NCBI GenBank assembly: GCA_019925105.1
Contig: JAHGAU010000005.1
Coordinates: 1,364,001-1,428,000 of the forward strand
Direction of reading: 5' to 3'
Length of the DNA stretch: 64,000 bases
From: Niebla homalea
Lineage: Eukaryota > Ascomycota > Lecanoromycetes > Lecanorales > Ramalinaceae
The notes below the pieces were generated by a model. It saw only the letters and a list, made by a program, of their open reading frames with translations, was not told the origin of the DNA and did no database searches. Shown here piece after piece: positions 26,574-37,240 of this stretch (positions within the stretch are counted from its first letter, which is position 1; each line of letters opens with the position of its first letter). A program made the position numbers and the translations under genes.

Positions 26574-28024
26574 TCATCTTGGTTTGCTCCCCAACGGCAC
26601 AGGTGGCGGACTTGCCAGACCCCCTCCCGTATTACTCCTAGTCGCCGGCGGAGGCGGTGGCGGAGCCTTCTTGAATCCTCCTAACGCAGCTGCTGCTTGG
26701 CCAAAACTTCCTCCTCCTCCTGCTGCTCCTCCTGCTCCACAATTCCCTCCGGTTTCCCGATTCCCTTCTCCTGCCGGGGAAGGTCTCTGGCCAGCAAAGC
26801 CGCCCACCTTGTCCGCGATCCCATACTTCGTATTCATCGCGTTCCCGGCCTTCCACCCACTCGCGACCTGCTCACCATGCCTGTCGTTGAAGTTCTTCGC
26901 CGTGGATGCGGTGGCGCGCGCGTCGGCCATGCTGACGCTGCCGGGGTCGTTGCGGAAGGAATGGGCGGTCTTGAGAGCGGCTTGCTTCTGTGCAAGGGTC
27001 GTGCCTCCCGGAGCTGAAGCAGATGGCGGAAGGGGGGCTGTGGGCGATGCAGTGGCGGGGCCCGGTGATGTGGCTGCTGCTGCTGCGGTCCGGAGAGAGC
27101 CGAAGCGGTTTGTGAGGCCGGAGATGGTGGAGGGTGAGGAGGATGAGGTCTGATCGGGCCATGGATTGTTAGGTTCTCGGTCGATGGTGATGCTGGATGG
27201 GCTTTGCGCCTGTGACGCTGCTGGGGAAGGAGATGAGTTTGCTCCAATGCCAAGACCTGGGACCTTGACGCCGGCACCCCCAAGTCGATTCGAGGCGGTC
27301 TGGTTCAGAAACGAGGGCTGTGGCGGCTGTTGCTGCTGCCGTTCTGGTTCTTGAACGGCTGCTGAGTATGGAGGTGGTGGAGCCAGGGTCGGCTCGGCTG
27401 GCTGGCTGTTCTGTCTTGGAGGGAGCCGGGGTGGTAGTCTGGGTTTCGGCTTTGTGGCCGGACTCTGGACTTCTTCGCTTGCATGTGTGGCGCGAGTAGG
27501 TGGTGGGGGTAGATTGGAGGTGTTCAGACCGGTGCGGTCAACACGGTAGGGAACTGGTGGAGGGGCCGGTTTCTTCGCTGCTTCTGCTGCTGCCTCCTCT
27601 TCTTGCTGACGCGTGGTTCGTACCTTGTCTTCGGATAGGGGGGCGCCCAGACCACGACGGTCCGGGGTTATCGCATTGGGCACTGCAGCGCCGCCATGAT
27701 AATTGACCTTCCTCGGTGGAGGGCCAAATGCAGAAGGATCCTGGAGGGATTGAAGCGGGCGGGAGGTAGTTCTATGTTCCTGGGCGGCGGAGGCGTTGGG
27801 ATCCTTGCCTTTACCGACCCAGCCAGCCTAGAGCCAGAAGGCATTTATAGTCAGCCTCGGCTTGTTCAGCAGTGAAAGAGGCTGAAGGCGATGCAGCTCG
27901 TTGAACAAGGTGGGGGCCATACGACTTGATTGATGCCTTTGAAATCACCGCGCCAGGACTCCTTACCGCCGTCCTTGCCTTTAGGATGCCAACCCCCTTT
28001 CACGACACCCTTAGCCTTGTCCAT
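26574..28024 (-). CDS. Proline-rich, probably SH3-ligand-type cytoplasmic protein (Aim3-like?)
   Basis: Model: exons 28024-27923 and 27827-26574 (451 aa); intron 27922-27828. The N-terminus (MDKAKGVVKGGWHPKGKDG, then ESWRGDFKGINQVAGWVGKG across the intron) looks conserved and is followed by long Pro-rich tracts (PAPPPVPYRV, PPPPTRATH, RLPPRLPPRQ, LAPPPPYSAA). A second ordered segment lies near residues 335-395 (SMADARATASTAKNFNDRHG, ASGWKAGNAMNTKYGIADKV). The end is Gly-rich, then APPPPPPATRS. PxxP-type clusters with PPPY suggest binding to SH3 or WW domains, for instance in cortical actin patches. The layout recalls Aim3-type proteins, but I cannot confirm homology. No signal peptide or membrane segment. 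Confidence 0.75.
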
Positions 28025-28453
28025 GATAGCCTGTCTTGCCTGTCTTCAGCTCTTCACGAGACCGCTGCTGCAGTAGGCTGATCTTAGTATGGATCTTGCC
28101 GGACGAGGGAGCCGAACGCGAACGCTGCGCTACGAGATTCTGATCACGGGGCATGACGCACATCCGCCACCAGTCCAGAGTCCAGAGTCCAGGAGGTTCA
28201 GGGCGACCAGAGGTCCGTCAGTCAACTCTGCCTCACAACGCACAAATACAAAGCACTTCTCTTCTTCACATCAGCAGTGAATGATGGCTAATTCGATGAT
28301 GCAGGCGGCGGGCGGCAAGCCTTCAATTGCATGTTATCTAATAATGTATGTTGCTATCTTACATGGTAGCGACAGCGCTTTGTGGGATATCTCGTCATGA
28401 ATGCCTCATCCCTGTATGCTAAACGCCAGATCAATGCCGCTTCATATGCCAAT
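28025..28453. promoter_or_regulatory. Upstream region of the proline-rich gene
   Basis: About 430 bp between two minus-strand genes. It should hold the promoter of the gene at 28024 and the 3' UTR of the gene ending at 28454. No motif singled out. Confidence 0.45.
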
Positions 28454-29608
28454 TCACAATAACCTGTACGGCTGCATGCCTCCATTATCCTTTACTGTTA
28501 CCTGGGACTGCTGCGAGACGCGCCGGTCATGATCATCAGAGTACTCGCTCTCACTCAACGCTGAAACCTCGGATCGGCGGTCGATTCGATCATGATCGGA
28601 AGCCGTGACCCTTCCGCCCCAACCCAGAGCCCCGTGGGGAATAGGTGGAAGAAGGCCAGGTGAAGGTGCACGGTGATGGCCATGGCCATGGCCATACCTA
28701 TCTGAGGGCCGCAGACCATCATGTGATGGCCGTGAGAGTGCACTCACTGCCCCACTGGAGGGATGGCGCCGGAGATTTGGTCGGGAATTGCTTCTCGTAT
28801 GCGCGATTCCAATCGAATTCAGAGGCGCAAAATGCGGATCAGAGCCTTCCTCGGCTGCCTCGGCCGCGGAAGGTCGTACAGGGCCGGATAAAAGCATGCT
28901 ATGTTGAGATTGGTGGGAGTTGCGATCGTTCGATGCTGCTATAGCTGACCCTCGTGCGTGAACAACGTGGGGCTGTGACCTTCGCACAGAAACGGCATGG
29001 GCCACCGAAAAACGAGCCGGACTCCTTGGTGAGGCCGGGGAGAGTACACTGGGCGATTTCAAGGACGCAAAGTCGAAGTTGAATAGACCAAGAGAGTTGG
29101 TTGGTCGCGTGTTCCCGGCGTCTTCGATCGAGTGTCTTCTCCGATTCCCCAGCTGCTCCATTGGCGCTACTTGCGGTGCTTCGCCTTTCGAGATGCTGGA
29201 TGGTCGCTGCAGCATCGCCTCCCCAGACCATCTCTGGCTTCGCCGCCGCTCCTCAGCTTTCTTTATCTGATGACTTCGGAAGAGTAAGAAGATGAGCGGT
29301 ACGATAAGGACGACAGCCACGAGGGGCACGACAATGGCAGCAATCTTGGTCGCGGAAGTTCCATGATGGGCGGCCGGCGTCGGAGCTGCAGATGCTGAAG
29401 CGGTGGGGCTTGAGGAGGGTGAAGCTATCGTCGACGGATTTGTTGACAAGATGAAGGCGCTGAAAGGGGCAGCTAGAATGGATGTTGACACCGAAGCCCT
29501 GAAGTGGTCCGAGGAGAATGGTATGCTCGGCAAGGGGGTTTGCGTGACATCTGGACTTGATGGTGCAGTAATGTCGGGTAGCAAGTCTCGGGGTTTGACT
29601 AGAGCCAT
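28454..29608 (-). CDS. Single-pass membrane protein with Ser/Thr-rich ectodomain
   Basis: Unrecognised; 384 aa, one exon, start ATG at 29608. Residues 1-85 are Ser/Thr/Pro/Ala-rich, typical of O-mannosylated ectodomains. A transmembrane helix follows at about 88-110 (KIAAIVVPLVAVVLIVPLIF), then a basic stop-transfer sequence (RSHQIKKAEERRR). The remaining 270 residues are a disordered Ser/Arg/His-rich cytoplasmic tail with short HGHGHH-type repeats. This is the layout of fungal wall-stress sensor or Mid2-like proteins, but there is no clear N-terminal signal peptide, so either the helix acts as a signal anchor or a 5' exon is missing. Function is inferred only from topology. Confidence 0.72.
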   Translation of the reverse strand: MALVKPRDLLPDITAPSSPDVTQTPLPSIPFSSDHFRASVSTSILAAPFSAFILSTNPSTIASPSSSPTASASAAPTPAAHHGTSATKIAAIVVPLVAVVLIVPLIFLLFRSHQIKKAEERRRSQRWSGEAMLQRPSSISKGEAPQVAPMEQLGNRRRHSIEDAGNTRPTNSLGLFNFDFASLKSPSVLSPASPRSPARFSVAHAVSVRRSQPHVVHARGSAIAASNDRNSHQSQHSMLLSGPVRPSAAEAAEEGSDPHFAPLNSIGIAHTRSNSRPNLRRHPSSGAVSALSRPSHDGLRPSDRYGHGHGHHRAPSPGLLPPIPHGALGWGGRVTASDHDRIDRRSEVSALSESEYSDDHDRRVSQQSQVTVKDNGGMQPYRLL

Positions 29609-30970
29609 GTTTGATCAGTATCCAGTATCGAGCGTGTGAGGGCCCACAGTCGCCAAAGATATCCGTCGTGTCTGGTCAGACCGATATCTGCATTGTTGTA
29701 CCGGATGAAAGAGAGGTGGGCGAGCACACAAACAGTCTTTCAAGACGTCCAAACAGAAGGAGGCGACTTGTGAGAGGTTTGAGGGTGGGACAAAGGGCGA
29801 AAAACAAGACAAGAGATTGAAGTAAGAGAAGGTATGACGAGAAGGCAAAGACGAAACAAAATTGTGGGGGAAGGCTGGGTCAGTTGGTCAGGCAAAAGAT
29901 GAAACAGTCGGTGCAGCAGTAATGGTTCGGGTGATCGGGTCCTTGTTATGTTTGTACTACTACTCTGTTGGCCTTGCGAATATTATCCATTACGGAATGA
30001 TGGCGATGATGTGCAACAACGAGTCAAGGACTAGAATAACTTAACAAGCGGCATGTCGCCTCTTCACTTTTCACTTTTCACTTTTCGCTTTTCAATTTTC
30101 AAAGCGCAGCAATCCTGACTGGTCGGTAACTTAGGATTTGTTGGAACTTGGAATGCACAATCCAATAAGCGAAGCATCGCTAAGCCTTGTTGGACTCTTG
30201 GAGTCTTGGTGCCTTACATAGTAGTCCCACTGGTCACAGGCTGACCATATGGCATATGCAGGGATGAAGCAATATCGCGCATGAATGGTGAATGTTCCCA
30301 AGTGGAACTTGATGTATCACATTCCTCGTTCTGGACTTCTGCCCGATCTTTTTCCTGAAACAGTCTGGGCTCTTCTACCTTCATGCGCAACTGCAAGACG
30401 GACGGCAAGATTTGAAAGATGATGTGAAACAGATTTTTTGGGAGCCATGCCTGAGAGGGTCTAAGTCGCCCGAGGATCCTCATACCTTACCCGCGCATAT
30501 ACTACTGTTGTAGATACCAGAAAGAATTGGATATTCGTAACCAAGTTCTTGCGCCATGGCGTTCCTGGCCTCCTGGCTTCTGCCATTCCAATAATCAACA
30601 TTCAAGCCTCCGTCCGAAGCAAACTATTAGTGACTACCTATCATTGTAATTCTCCAAAGCTCCCAGGTCTATCGGTATAATACAAGGCGGCTTTCAATCT
30701 ATTTTCTGTTGGCCATCAGGCTGCCCCTGCCTGTTTCTTCCTGCTGTCCCAATTTCCTTCCCAAGGGATAGAACGACATGAGAGTCACTCCTGGTTTTTG
30801 CCCACTGATAGACGGCTCTCACAGCATCTGAGCATGATGCACCCAAAAAGCATCCAAAAAGCGGCCAGCTCCTGCCAAGCTTCCCTCTCTATCTGACCTC
30901 CACCGACCCAGCATGGCCAAACCCCAGTAGCTTATTAGATGACGGGGGCCTGCTGAGCTTGTCTCCATTC
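29609..30970. other. Intergenic region with a short minisatellite
   Basis: About 1.36 kb between two minus-strand genes. It holds the presumed promoter of the gene at 29608 and a 7-bp-unit tandem repeat at 30066-30100. An 89-codon minus frame at 30214-30483 has no recognisable family; it could be a small gene, but I do not call it. Confidence 0.45.
30066..30100. repeat. Short minisatellite, unit ACTTTTC
   Basis: Three perfect and two degenerate head-to-tail copies of a 7-bp pyrimidine-rich unit. Confidence 0.85.
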
Positions 30971-33149
30971 TTATCCGGGCCAGAGTGTCGAATTGGTCAG
31001 CATAGTAGATGCCCCTGAAAGAGCAGGTGTCTCTTGATCTAGAGTGAAGCCAGGCTCCAACATCTTCGCCAGTTGGTCGCGCATGACCCGCAGTACCTCT
31101 CGACTACGTTGCCAAAGCGTCAGATCAAAGCTTCTGCCAAAGACGTGGTCCAATACAGCCGTCACCTGGTCCTCTTCCGGAAGTCTAGGGTGGCGTTGCA
31201 GCTCAAGGAGGAGGATGAAGACGCTCTTGTACTGCTGGTAGGCCCTGAAATACCATGACCATTGCTTCAGCGAGGCATCTTGCTCCAACATCGCCGCATT
31301 CTCCACAACGGTGAAGACTGCCCGTAACATTCTGTCAAGGAGTTGATCAGCTGCGAAGCTAAGTCCTGCATAGCACTCTTACCTATGTCTGATTCCTGCT
31401 TCCCCATGCATTCTTTCCTCAAACAAGACTAAGTCCAAGCTTGAGACCAAGATCTGGCCAACAATAGCTGCACAGCGCTGGATAGGCTCATTCTGGTTCA
31501 GTCTATTCAGATATCGCTGCTCTATCCATTGCTTTCTTTCGTCAAGCTTTGCTTCTGCAATATCTGCCGAGATATGACCAAGCTTCAATTCAGCACTCAG
31601 GTCCCGGATCTGATGTTGAGCTTTGTAGCATTGCATGCGGATGAGCGAGAATGTCGAGTCCGTCCATGAAGGTTTCGGTCGATCCTCACCATGAATTTCG
31701 TGATCATTGACGTCAACGGGCAGAGCATCTTCCCGAACACCGCCCTGTAGCGTACTTGGTGAACCATGCTCTTCTCTTGTGCGAATATCCAGGAAAAGAA
31801 GCTGACACCACAATTGCTTCCGGAATTGGATCCCCAGCGACAGTTGCTGATCATGACCATCGAAGTTACTGATCCCTGCGACTTGCGCATTGTGAATCAC
31901 CCTTCTCACGAAAGCGCTGGTGGAAGCTGCAATTTCACCGCTGCAGATGGGTAGCTGTCTCCATATCAGCAAGATTCAGTGCTTCTCGCGATGAATATTG
32001 TAAGACTTACCAGATAGATCACAGCCGCCCTAATGATCTCTGCATCCGTGGTATTAAGGATGTCCGTGTGCTGAAGTTGTGCTTCAATAGAATATTGGTA
32101 ACGTCTTTCAAGCGGCAACTTCTCTTCTCCTAGCGTCCGCTGACAATCCGAAGGTGACATACTTGCGACAGAGGCGAAGCTGACCGCCAGCACCAAAGCT
32201 TTGGTTGAATCTCGTGTTGTTTGCCCTTGCAGAATGCTTTCATGGAAGTATCTAGCCGTCGCCTCAAAAGCAGCCTTGGAAAGCAGATGAGCAATTGGGT
32301 CAACAGCACTGAAATACCATTCACACAGAGTCTGCCATTGAGGCCATGATGGCACTCCGATGGGACCTACTGGATGCGGGAACTGAGCGCTTCGGGAGAT
32401 CGTATCGAAATAAGCTGGACAGCGTTCAATGGAAGTCAAAATACGATCCGAGTAGGCACCTGGCGGAGCAAGCTCGTGAGTCGTGGCTTGGATCTCGCCT
32501 TGGGACAGGGCGAGCTCAATCTATATTCCGAGATTAGTCGAGCAGATCGTCCTAGTACCGCATCGGCGCCTACAGTGTCGACGATATCCCGCCTGGAAGC
32601 GTCTCCCATCCTCTCCGTGATTGTCATTCGCCCAATGCGCAAATATAGATCTTCGGCTGCTGGTGGCCATGCTTGCCCTTGGGCGACATGGCTGGAGCCC
32701 GCGGAAGCCAAATCTTGGGGCTGATACAGGCTAGGACGCTGAAGATGGTCTCCAGGCCGGCTAGATCCCAAGGCTTCCACAATGGGGGACTCCTCCCTTG
32801 ATCCTAAAGGTCTTTCGAAAGACGATCTTTGCCGGGGACTTCTATGGGGCTCTTGGTTGAGAAAGATGCATGGACGCTTCAGCCTGACGCAGCTGTTGCA
32901 AGGCTGGGTCTTGCTGCATCCAATCCTGCGTCTGCGACATTCCTCGCAAGAGATGATAGGCCGAGACGCCACTGGTCTTTTGCGTGTCGGCCTCTGGGTG
33001 GGACTGTGTGAGTGGTACGAAGCAGTTGAAGACGCGGAGATCTCTGAAGGGTGAGGGGGGTCCATAGGCATTTGAGGAGAGCCAGAAGCTGATGGCATTT
33101 TTGCAGGATATTTCAAGTGACCAGCATCTGATGCCTGTGATCGAGGCAT
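30971..33149 (-). CDS. Zn2Cys6 transcription factor (Acr-2-like layout)
   Basis: Nuclear fungal regulator; targets unknown. Model: exons 33149-32574, 32520-32011, 31954-31383, 31331-30971 (672 aa). The zinc cluster has Cys68, 71, 78, 84, 87 and 94 (CX2CX6CX5CX2CX6C) after a basic RPTRKRPVASRP. The first exon's frame runs on to a stop, but splicing at 32573/32521 (GTAGGC, branch CGACTAAT, end ATATAG) restores a long coding frame (IELALSQGEIQATTHELAPP, DRILTSIERCPAYFDTISR). The second (32010-31955) and third (31382-31332) introns are also canonical. The C-terminal 480 residues are mainly helical and resemble the DUF3468/fungal-TF2 regulatory region found in Acr-2-type regulators; that comparison is from general pattern. 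No adjacent biosynthetic cluster hints at its regulon. Confidence 0.87.
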
Positions 33150-34755
33150 GGCGACAGGTACTGATGAACTCCCCAGTCGAGGCTATATCATATATCATGA
33201 GGAACAACCCAAGATATAGGTCTCCTGACGACGCTCACCAACTTGAGGCACAGTCACATGATTAAGCAATTTCTCCTCCCTGAGACTCAACCTGGCTAGT
33301 CGGCGAGTACAATCAGGGGGATCCGCTTGCCGGTTCCTCCGAGCGCGTATGTAACGCTCATGCTCCCCTCCATCCTGTTGCGTGGTTCGAGGTGGTCAAG
33401 CCTCATTGGCCTTCGCCAACATACCGCTTCGTCCTAACACGCTCGTAGGATTCGAGCTGACCGACGTCTAACACGCTGTGCAAGAGATGCCATATGTCAG
33501 TGCAACGCCCATCTGCCCTACACCAGCCTTATGCAACGTTAGGCGGCAGCATGCAACATGCCGTTACGATGATAGGACTAGATTCTGCATGATGGCACAC
33601 ATGCAAGGAGAGGCGGTGTAGAGGGTTCTGCACCGCGCAGACGACCCGGCCCTTCGGAGAGAATGCCGTCTAAGGAACGCTTCTGTTTGGGGTGAGAAAA
33701 ATGACTCGCATGAGTCTCAAGCTGTGAAAGGCTAAGGATTGTCCACATTGGCTGCATACATGAGGGGCGTCTGATGCTTCATGTCCGTTAGCCGTCATCA
33801 AGACTCTGCCCACAGCCACAGAGGGAAATTTTTTGAGTATGGCGCCAATTTCGTGATTCGATTCAGCGACATCTGATTAACTATTCTCCGAGAGGACTAC
33901 TCATTTGGCCAGACTGGGGTGGAGTGGAATTTGGGTGGTTTCGTAATCTTCGAAATTCCCATGTTCATTGAGTCGGTGTGAGCTTGTACCAGGGTCTTGA
34001 CATCTCAGTTATTCCCGCGGCAGTCGGCGCTTCATGTCGCGCCCACTGTATTCAGACACCGCCAAAAGGGGAGACTAGAACACGTGAGGAACGCGTTCAG
34101 CACAGAGAAACTCGACGCTCTTCAATTGACCGTGACCGTCCCGCGCAAGCTGAACGCGATTACGGATAAGACGTCGATCACCGATGAGGCGAGCCCCTGC
34201 CTATTTATATCTCAATCCAGTCGTTGGGCCTCTGTTTCAAGAGGGAATAAGATCTGACTAAAGACGTCTCCTCGGATGGGTCTCGTCAAAGGGCACTGCC
34301 ATGCTCGGGCACGTGGCTATGAGCCTTGTTCTCGTATATCAAGCTGCTTCACTTGTACATATGCGAATACCAATCAAAAGTCTGCATCCTCGTTGTCACC
34401 CATATTTGCTGACTTTGTTCGTCAGCTTCTGATAGCAGAGGGATCGAAAATTGATGTATAGGGCACCCCAGCCCTTTCATGCATGCGAAAACGAATACAT
34501 GTACTCCACCAAGAAAATAATGTATTCGGATCTATTCCTGCAACGATTGGAGATGACGTATCCGAATCGTCCAACGTTACACTCGCAAAAACGCATCATG
34601 ATAAAATAAGAGTAATCCCCCTACATATATTCGCAAATCTTGCGAAACGTATCAGAGTCCATGGGGAACAAGCCACAATGTAAGCCGATAAGATGTGGAG
34701 GAGATAGAATATTGAATTGCTTATGCTAATCATTAATCATCAAGTCGTCTCGTCA
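33150..34755. other. 1.6 kb intergenic region
   Basis: Upstream of the second zinc-cluster gene and downstream of the multi-pass membrane gene, both minus. Only short frames in both strands; no tRNA, repeat or splice-supported gene recognised. It should hold the regulator's promoter. Confidence 0.45.
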
Positions 34756-36048
34756 TCACAATCGTAAGCTGCATTTCCTGATCCCCTTTCCCACCTCCCA
34801 CCACGCCGTCTGGCTGGCCTTTCGCCCCCCCCGCTCCGGTGCCTGTACAGGCTCGCTCATATCGTTCATGTAAGCATTAATCATCAAGACCCATTTCACC
34901 CAAGGCAGCAAAAAATTCAACGTCCTCCCAATGCCGCAGTAATACATCGACGCGCCCAGCCCAAGCAAAGAACCCCAGATAACCAATTGCACAAACAGCC
35001 AAACCCAAAAAACGACCAACCAAATGAAATAGTCGACGGCCCAGAAGGTGCCGACGAGCGCGCAGCCGAGGCTGATGAGGGGGAGGAAGGAGGCGGCGTC
35101 GGAGGAGAAGAATTCTATTGTGGCCCGAAGGAGGTCGAAGACGAGCCAGATGATGGGGAAGAGGTAGCGGTGGTAGGAGGATTGGAGGTGGAGGGCGGGG
35201 CGGGAGAGGGAGATGATGGCGGCGTCGGTGAAGCGGTCGAAGTGGGAGTAGTTGGAGGTGGTGGAGGTGTTGCTGGCTGTGCTGTTGTTCCGTGATAGGA
35301 CAACTTCCGCTGCTGTGGAGCGGGGGGGAGGCGCACGCGCACGGCGGGAGGAGCGGGAGGAGCGAGAGGAGCGGTGGCGGAGAGGCGGACTGGGGGGAGG
35401 AGCGAGCGGCGTAGGCGGGAGGTCTGAGATCCAAGCTGTAATGCGCTTGGTGGTTGGTAAGGTGGTGATGGCACTCGGAGCAGGTGGAGTAGGCGCAGAG
35501 ACAGGAGGAGGAGGAGCAGGAGCAGGAGAAGGCAGAACAGGTGGGGAGGGAAAGGAGCCAGGCACAAGATCAAGGTCGAGCTCGAGCTCTGGAAATCGCA
35601 CCGATATTGGTGTGATTGGGCGTGGTGGTTCTGCGCTGTATTGCGGTGGTGGGGAGGTTGGTGAGGTTGGTGAGGTTGGTGAGGTTGGTGAGGTTGGTGA
35701 GGAGCTGTATAAGGCGCGAAGTTTGAGAATAGACCGTGGTCGTGGCAGAGAAAGATCTGGGATGAAGGATCGCCTCTCGGTCGATCGCCGGGCTGGCCGC
35801 CCGTCCTGGATCGTGGTTGGTGAAGTTGTAGTGCGTTTGGATGGCTTTGGCTTTGGTTGTGGTGTGGAGCCTGGTATGACGCGTTTGCAGATTTCTTCGA
35901 CGGCGCGGTTTGCGATGCTGTCCTTGGTGCGTCGGTAGCGTTGTGCGAGTCTCGAGTTGTGTAGTTTTGTTCGAATTGAGTTGAGTTTTTGTTCGTTCTC
36001 GGGGGAGGACCGGTGGCCCCCCCCCTGCTGGATCCCCGGGGAATCCAT
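34756..36048 (-). CDS. Membrane protein with Pro/Ser-rich N-terminus and C-terminal hydrophobic region
   Basis: Unrecognised; 430 aa from the ATG at 36048 (MDSPGIQQGGGH). An in-frame ATG at 36198 would add 50 residues, but that extension is poorly protein-like. Residues 1-290 are hydrophilic and disordered, with a basic segment (RLAQRYRRTKDS), a run of SPT repeats (from a 9-bp DNA tandem repeat at 35654-35703), polyproline tracts and Arg/Ser-rich SRSSRSSRRAR. The last 130 residues contain three or four hydrophobic helices (YLFPIIWLVFDLL, FLPLISLGCALVGTFW, YFIWLVVFWVWLFVQLVIW) and a conserved-looking end (GRTLNFLLPWVKWVLMINAY). A run of nine G on the coding strand (C on the plus strand, 36017-36025) lies just after the start and could affect assembly or replication fidelity. 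Confidence 0.72.
   Translation of the reverse strand: MDSPGIQQGGGHRSSPENEQKLNSIRTKLHNSRLAQRYRRTKDSIANRAVEEICKRVIPGSTPQPKPKPSKRTTTSPTTIQDGRPARRSTERRSFIPDLSLPRPRSILKLRALYSSSPTSPTSPTSPTSPTSPPPQYSAEPPRPITPISVRFPELELDLDLVPGSFPSPPVLPSPAPAPPPPVSAPTPPAPSAITTLPTTKRITAWISDLPPTPLAPPPSPPLRHRSSRSSRSSRRARAPPPRSTAAEVVLSRNNSTASNTSTTSNYSHFDRFTDAAIISLSRPALHLQSSYHRYLFPIIWLVFDLLRATIEFFSSDAASFLPLISLGCALVGTFWAVDYFIWLVVFWVWLFVQLVIWGSLLGLGASMYYCGIGRTLNFLLPWVKWVLMINAYMNDMSEPVQAPERGGRKASQTAWWEVGKGIRKCSLRL
35654..35703 (-). repeat. 9-bp coding tandem repeat (SPT)n
   Basis: About five copies of GGTGAGGTT on the plus strand, encoding consecutive SPT tripeptides in the membrane protein. Frame-neutral copy-number changes are possible. 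Confidence 0.9.
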
Positions 36049-37240
36049 GAGAGAGAAAAGAAAAGAAAAAAAGGGTAGCAGGGTAGGGGCAGAGGCACTA
36101 TAAGTAGGGAAAGGCAGATGCGTTGATGGAGTGAAAAGGAATACAAGGTTTCGACATCTTGATGTGGCTTGGAGAGCAATATGGATACCAACGGCCATGG
36201 TGGAGCAGCCACTTCAGGCCTAACAGGTCCGGAGCTCTGTGATTGGCGAAATAATGCAATTCGTATGAGTTCAAGCTTCAAGGACAAATAAATGTGGACT
36301 TGAGATTCAGTATTCGATGATGATAGAACACTTGAGAAGCTTGAAGTATGATGATTGGACGAAAAGGTGATGCTTATGCTTCGCAAAGATCTCGGTCGCT
36401 CAAATAACAGACACCAGCAGAGTTCCGGAGAAGCAATGATTTGGTATTGCACGAGCATTTGTCATGAGTCCATCCTTCATTTCAACGGGACAGTAGAGGA
36501 AGAAAGCTTCACATATTCTCTTGAAAGCTCTTGAAGCATCTTTTGCGTACAGAGAATAATTCGAGAAAAGTGCCGGCCCTTTCCCGAAAGAAGATGAATA
36601 AGAGGAAAGGCATCAATGTTGCTGGCCCAACCCAAACATTTTCATACAATGCTCAGTCTTTGACCATGTCACAAACACGTGTTAGTGCCAAGATAATCAA
36701 GCTTTGATATTAGGGTTTTGGAGCTTGGGAGGCCCTTGCTGAATTGGAAGAGAGGCGCCTGGTGGCGCCCGAATGTGAGAAATCAGGAGATACACAGTGC
36801 CGGAAATGAAGTCACAGCAATAACAGAGAAGGGGACTGGTATACCACCTACCCTACATGATCTTTACCCAGGGCCACCAACATGCTGAGCGAGGTAAGCA
36901 CGGATGCTGGCTTCCACGAGTGAAGAGAGATATCGCACAATGGTTATGTGGTGTGAATGAAAGACACTTGTCGTTGCCCTTGGGTATTCTACGCAAGCAA
37001 GGGCATTCTGGCGTCACATGAGTAGCATACGAGAATTGTAGTGCTCAATTGCACCACAAGTGTTGGTTGCCAAGCCTTTGAGTTCTCGTGGGGGGCAACT
37101 CCGACCTCGCTTGCGCGATCGCCTTGGTGGGTAAAATTAGAAGGCAAAGCAAATCCTGCGACACAAAAGCGAACGGCTCAAACCCAGAATGTTTTCTTTC
37201 TACTCGGATCTGGGCATTTTCAGAAAAACATTAAGAAATC
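36049..37240. promoter_or_regulatory. Divergent intergenic region between the membrane gene and LEU2
   Basis: About 1.2 kb carrying both promoters. I looked for the Leu3 palindrome CCGGNNNNCCGG and did not find an exact copy. Single CCGG words occur at 36231 and 36572 and near 36801. No gene seen. Confidence 0.45.

Noticed and set aside
26584..27153. 189-codon plus-strand frame opposite the proline-rich gene
   Set aside because: It is the complement of Pro/Ser/Ala-rich coding sequence, which naturally lacks stops; the minus-strand gene explains it.
35654..35703. Tandem repeat considered as a CRISPR-like array
   Set aside because: Contiguous 9-bp units without spacers inside a coding region of a eukaryote; it encodes SPT repeats.
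36049..36198. 50-residue N-terminal extension of the membrane protein from the ATG at 36198
   Set aside because: Cys/Phe/Pro-rich and poorly protein-like; the ATG at 36048 gives a more ordinary hydrophilic start. It cannot be fully excluded.
35115..36458. 447-codon minus frame overlapping the multi-pass membrane gene
   Set aside because: It is a frame-shifted shadow of repetitive Pro/Ser/Thr coding sequence, full of His/Pro/Leu runs, without the membrane helices of the chosen frame.
36049..37240. Leu3-type binding site upstream of LEU2
   Set aside because: Only isolated CCGG words are present; no CCGG-N4-CCGG palindrome was found.
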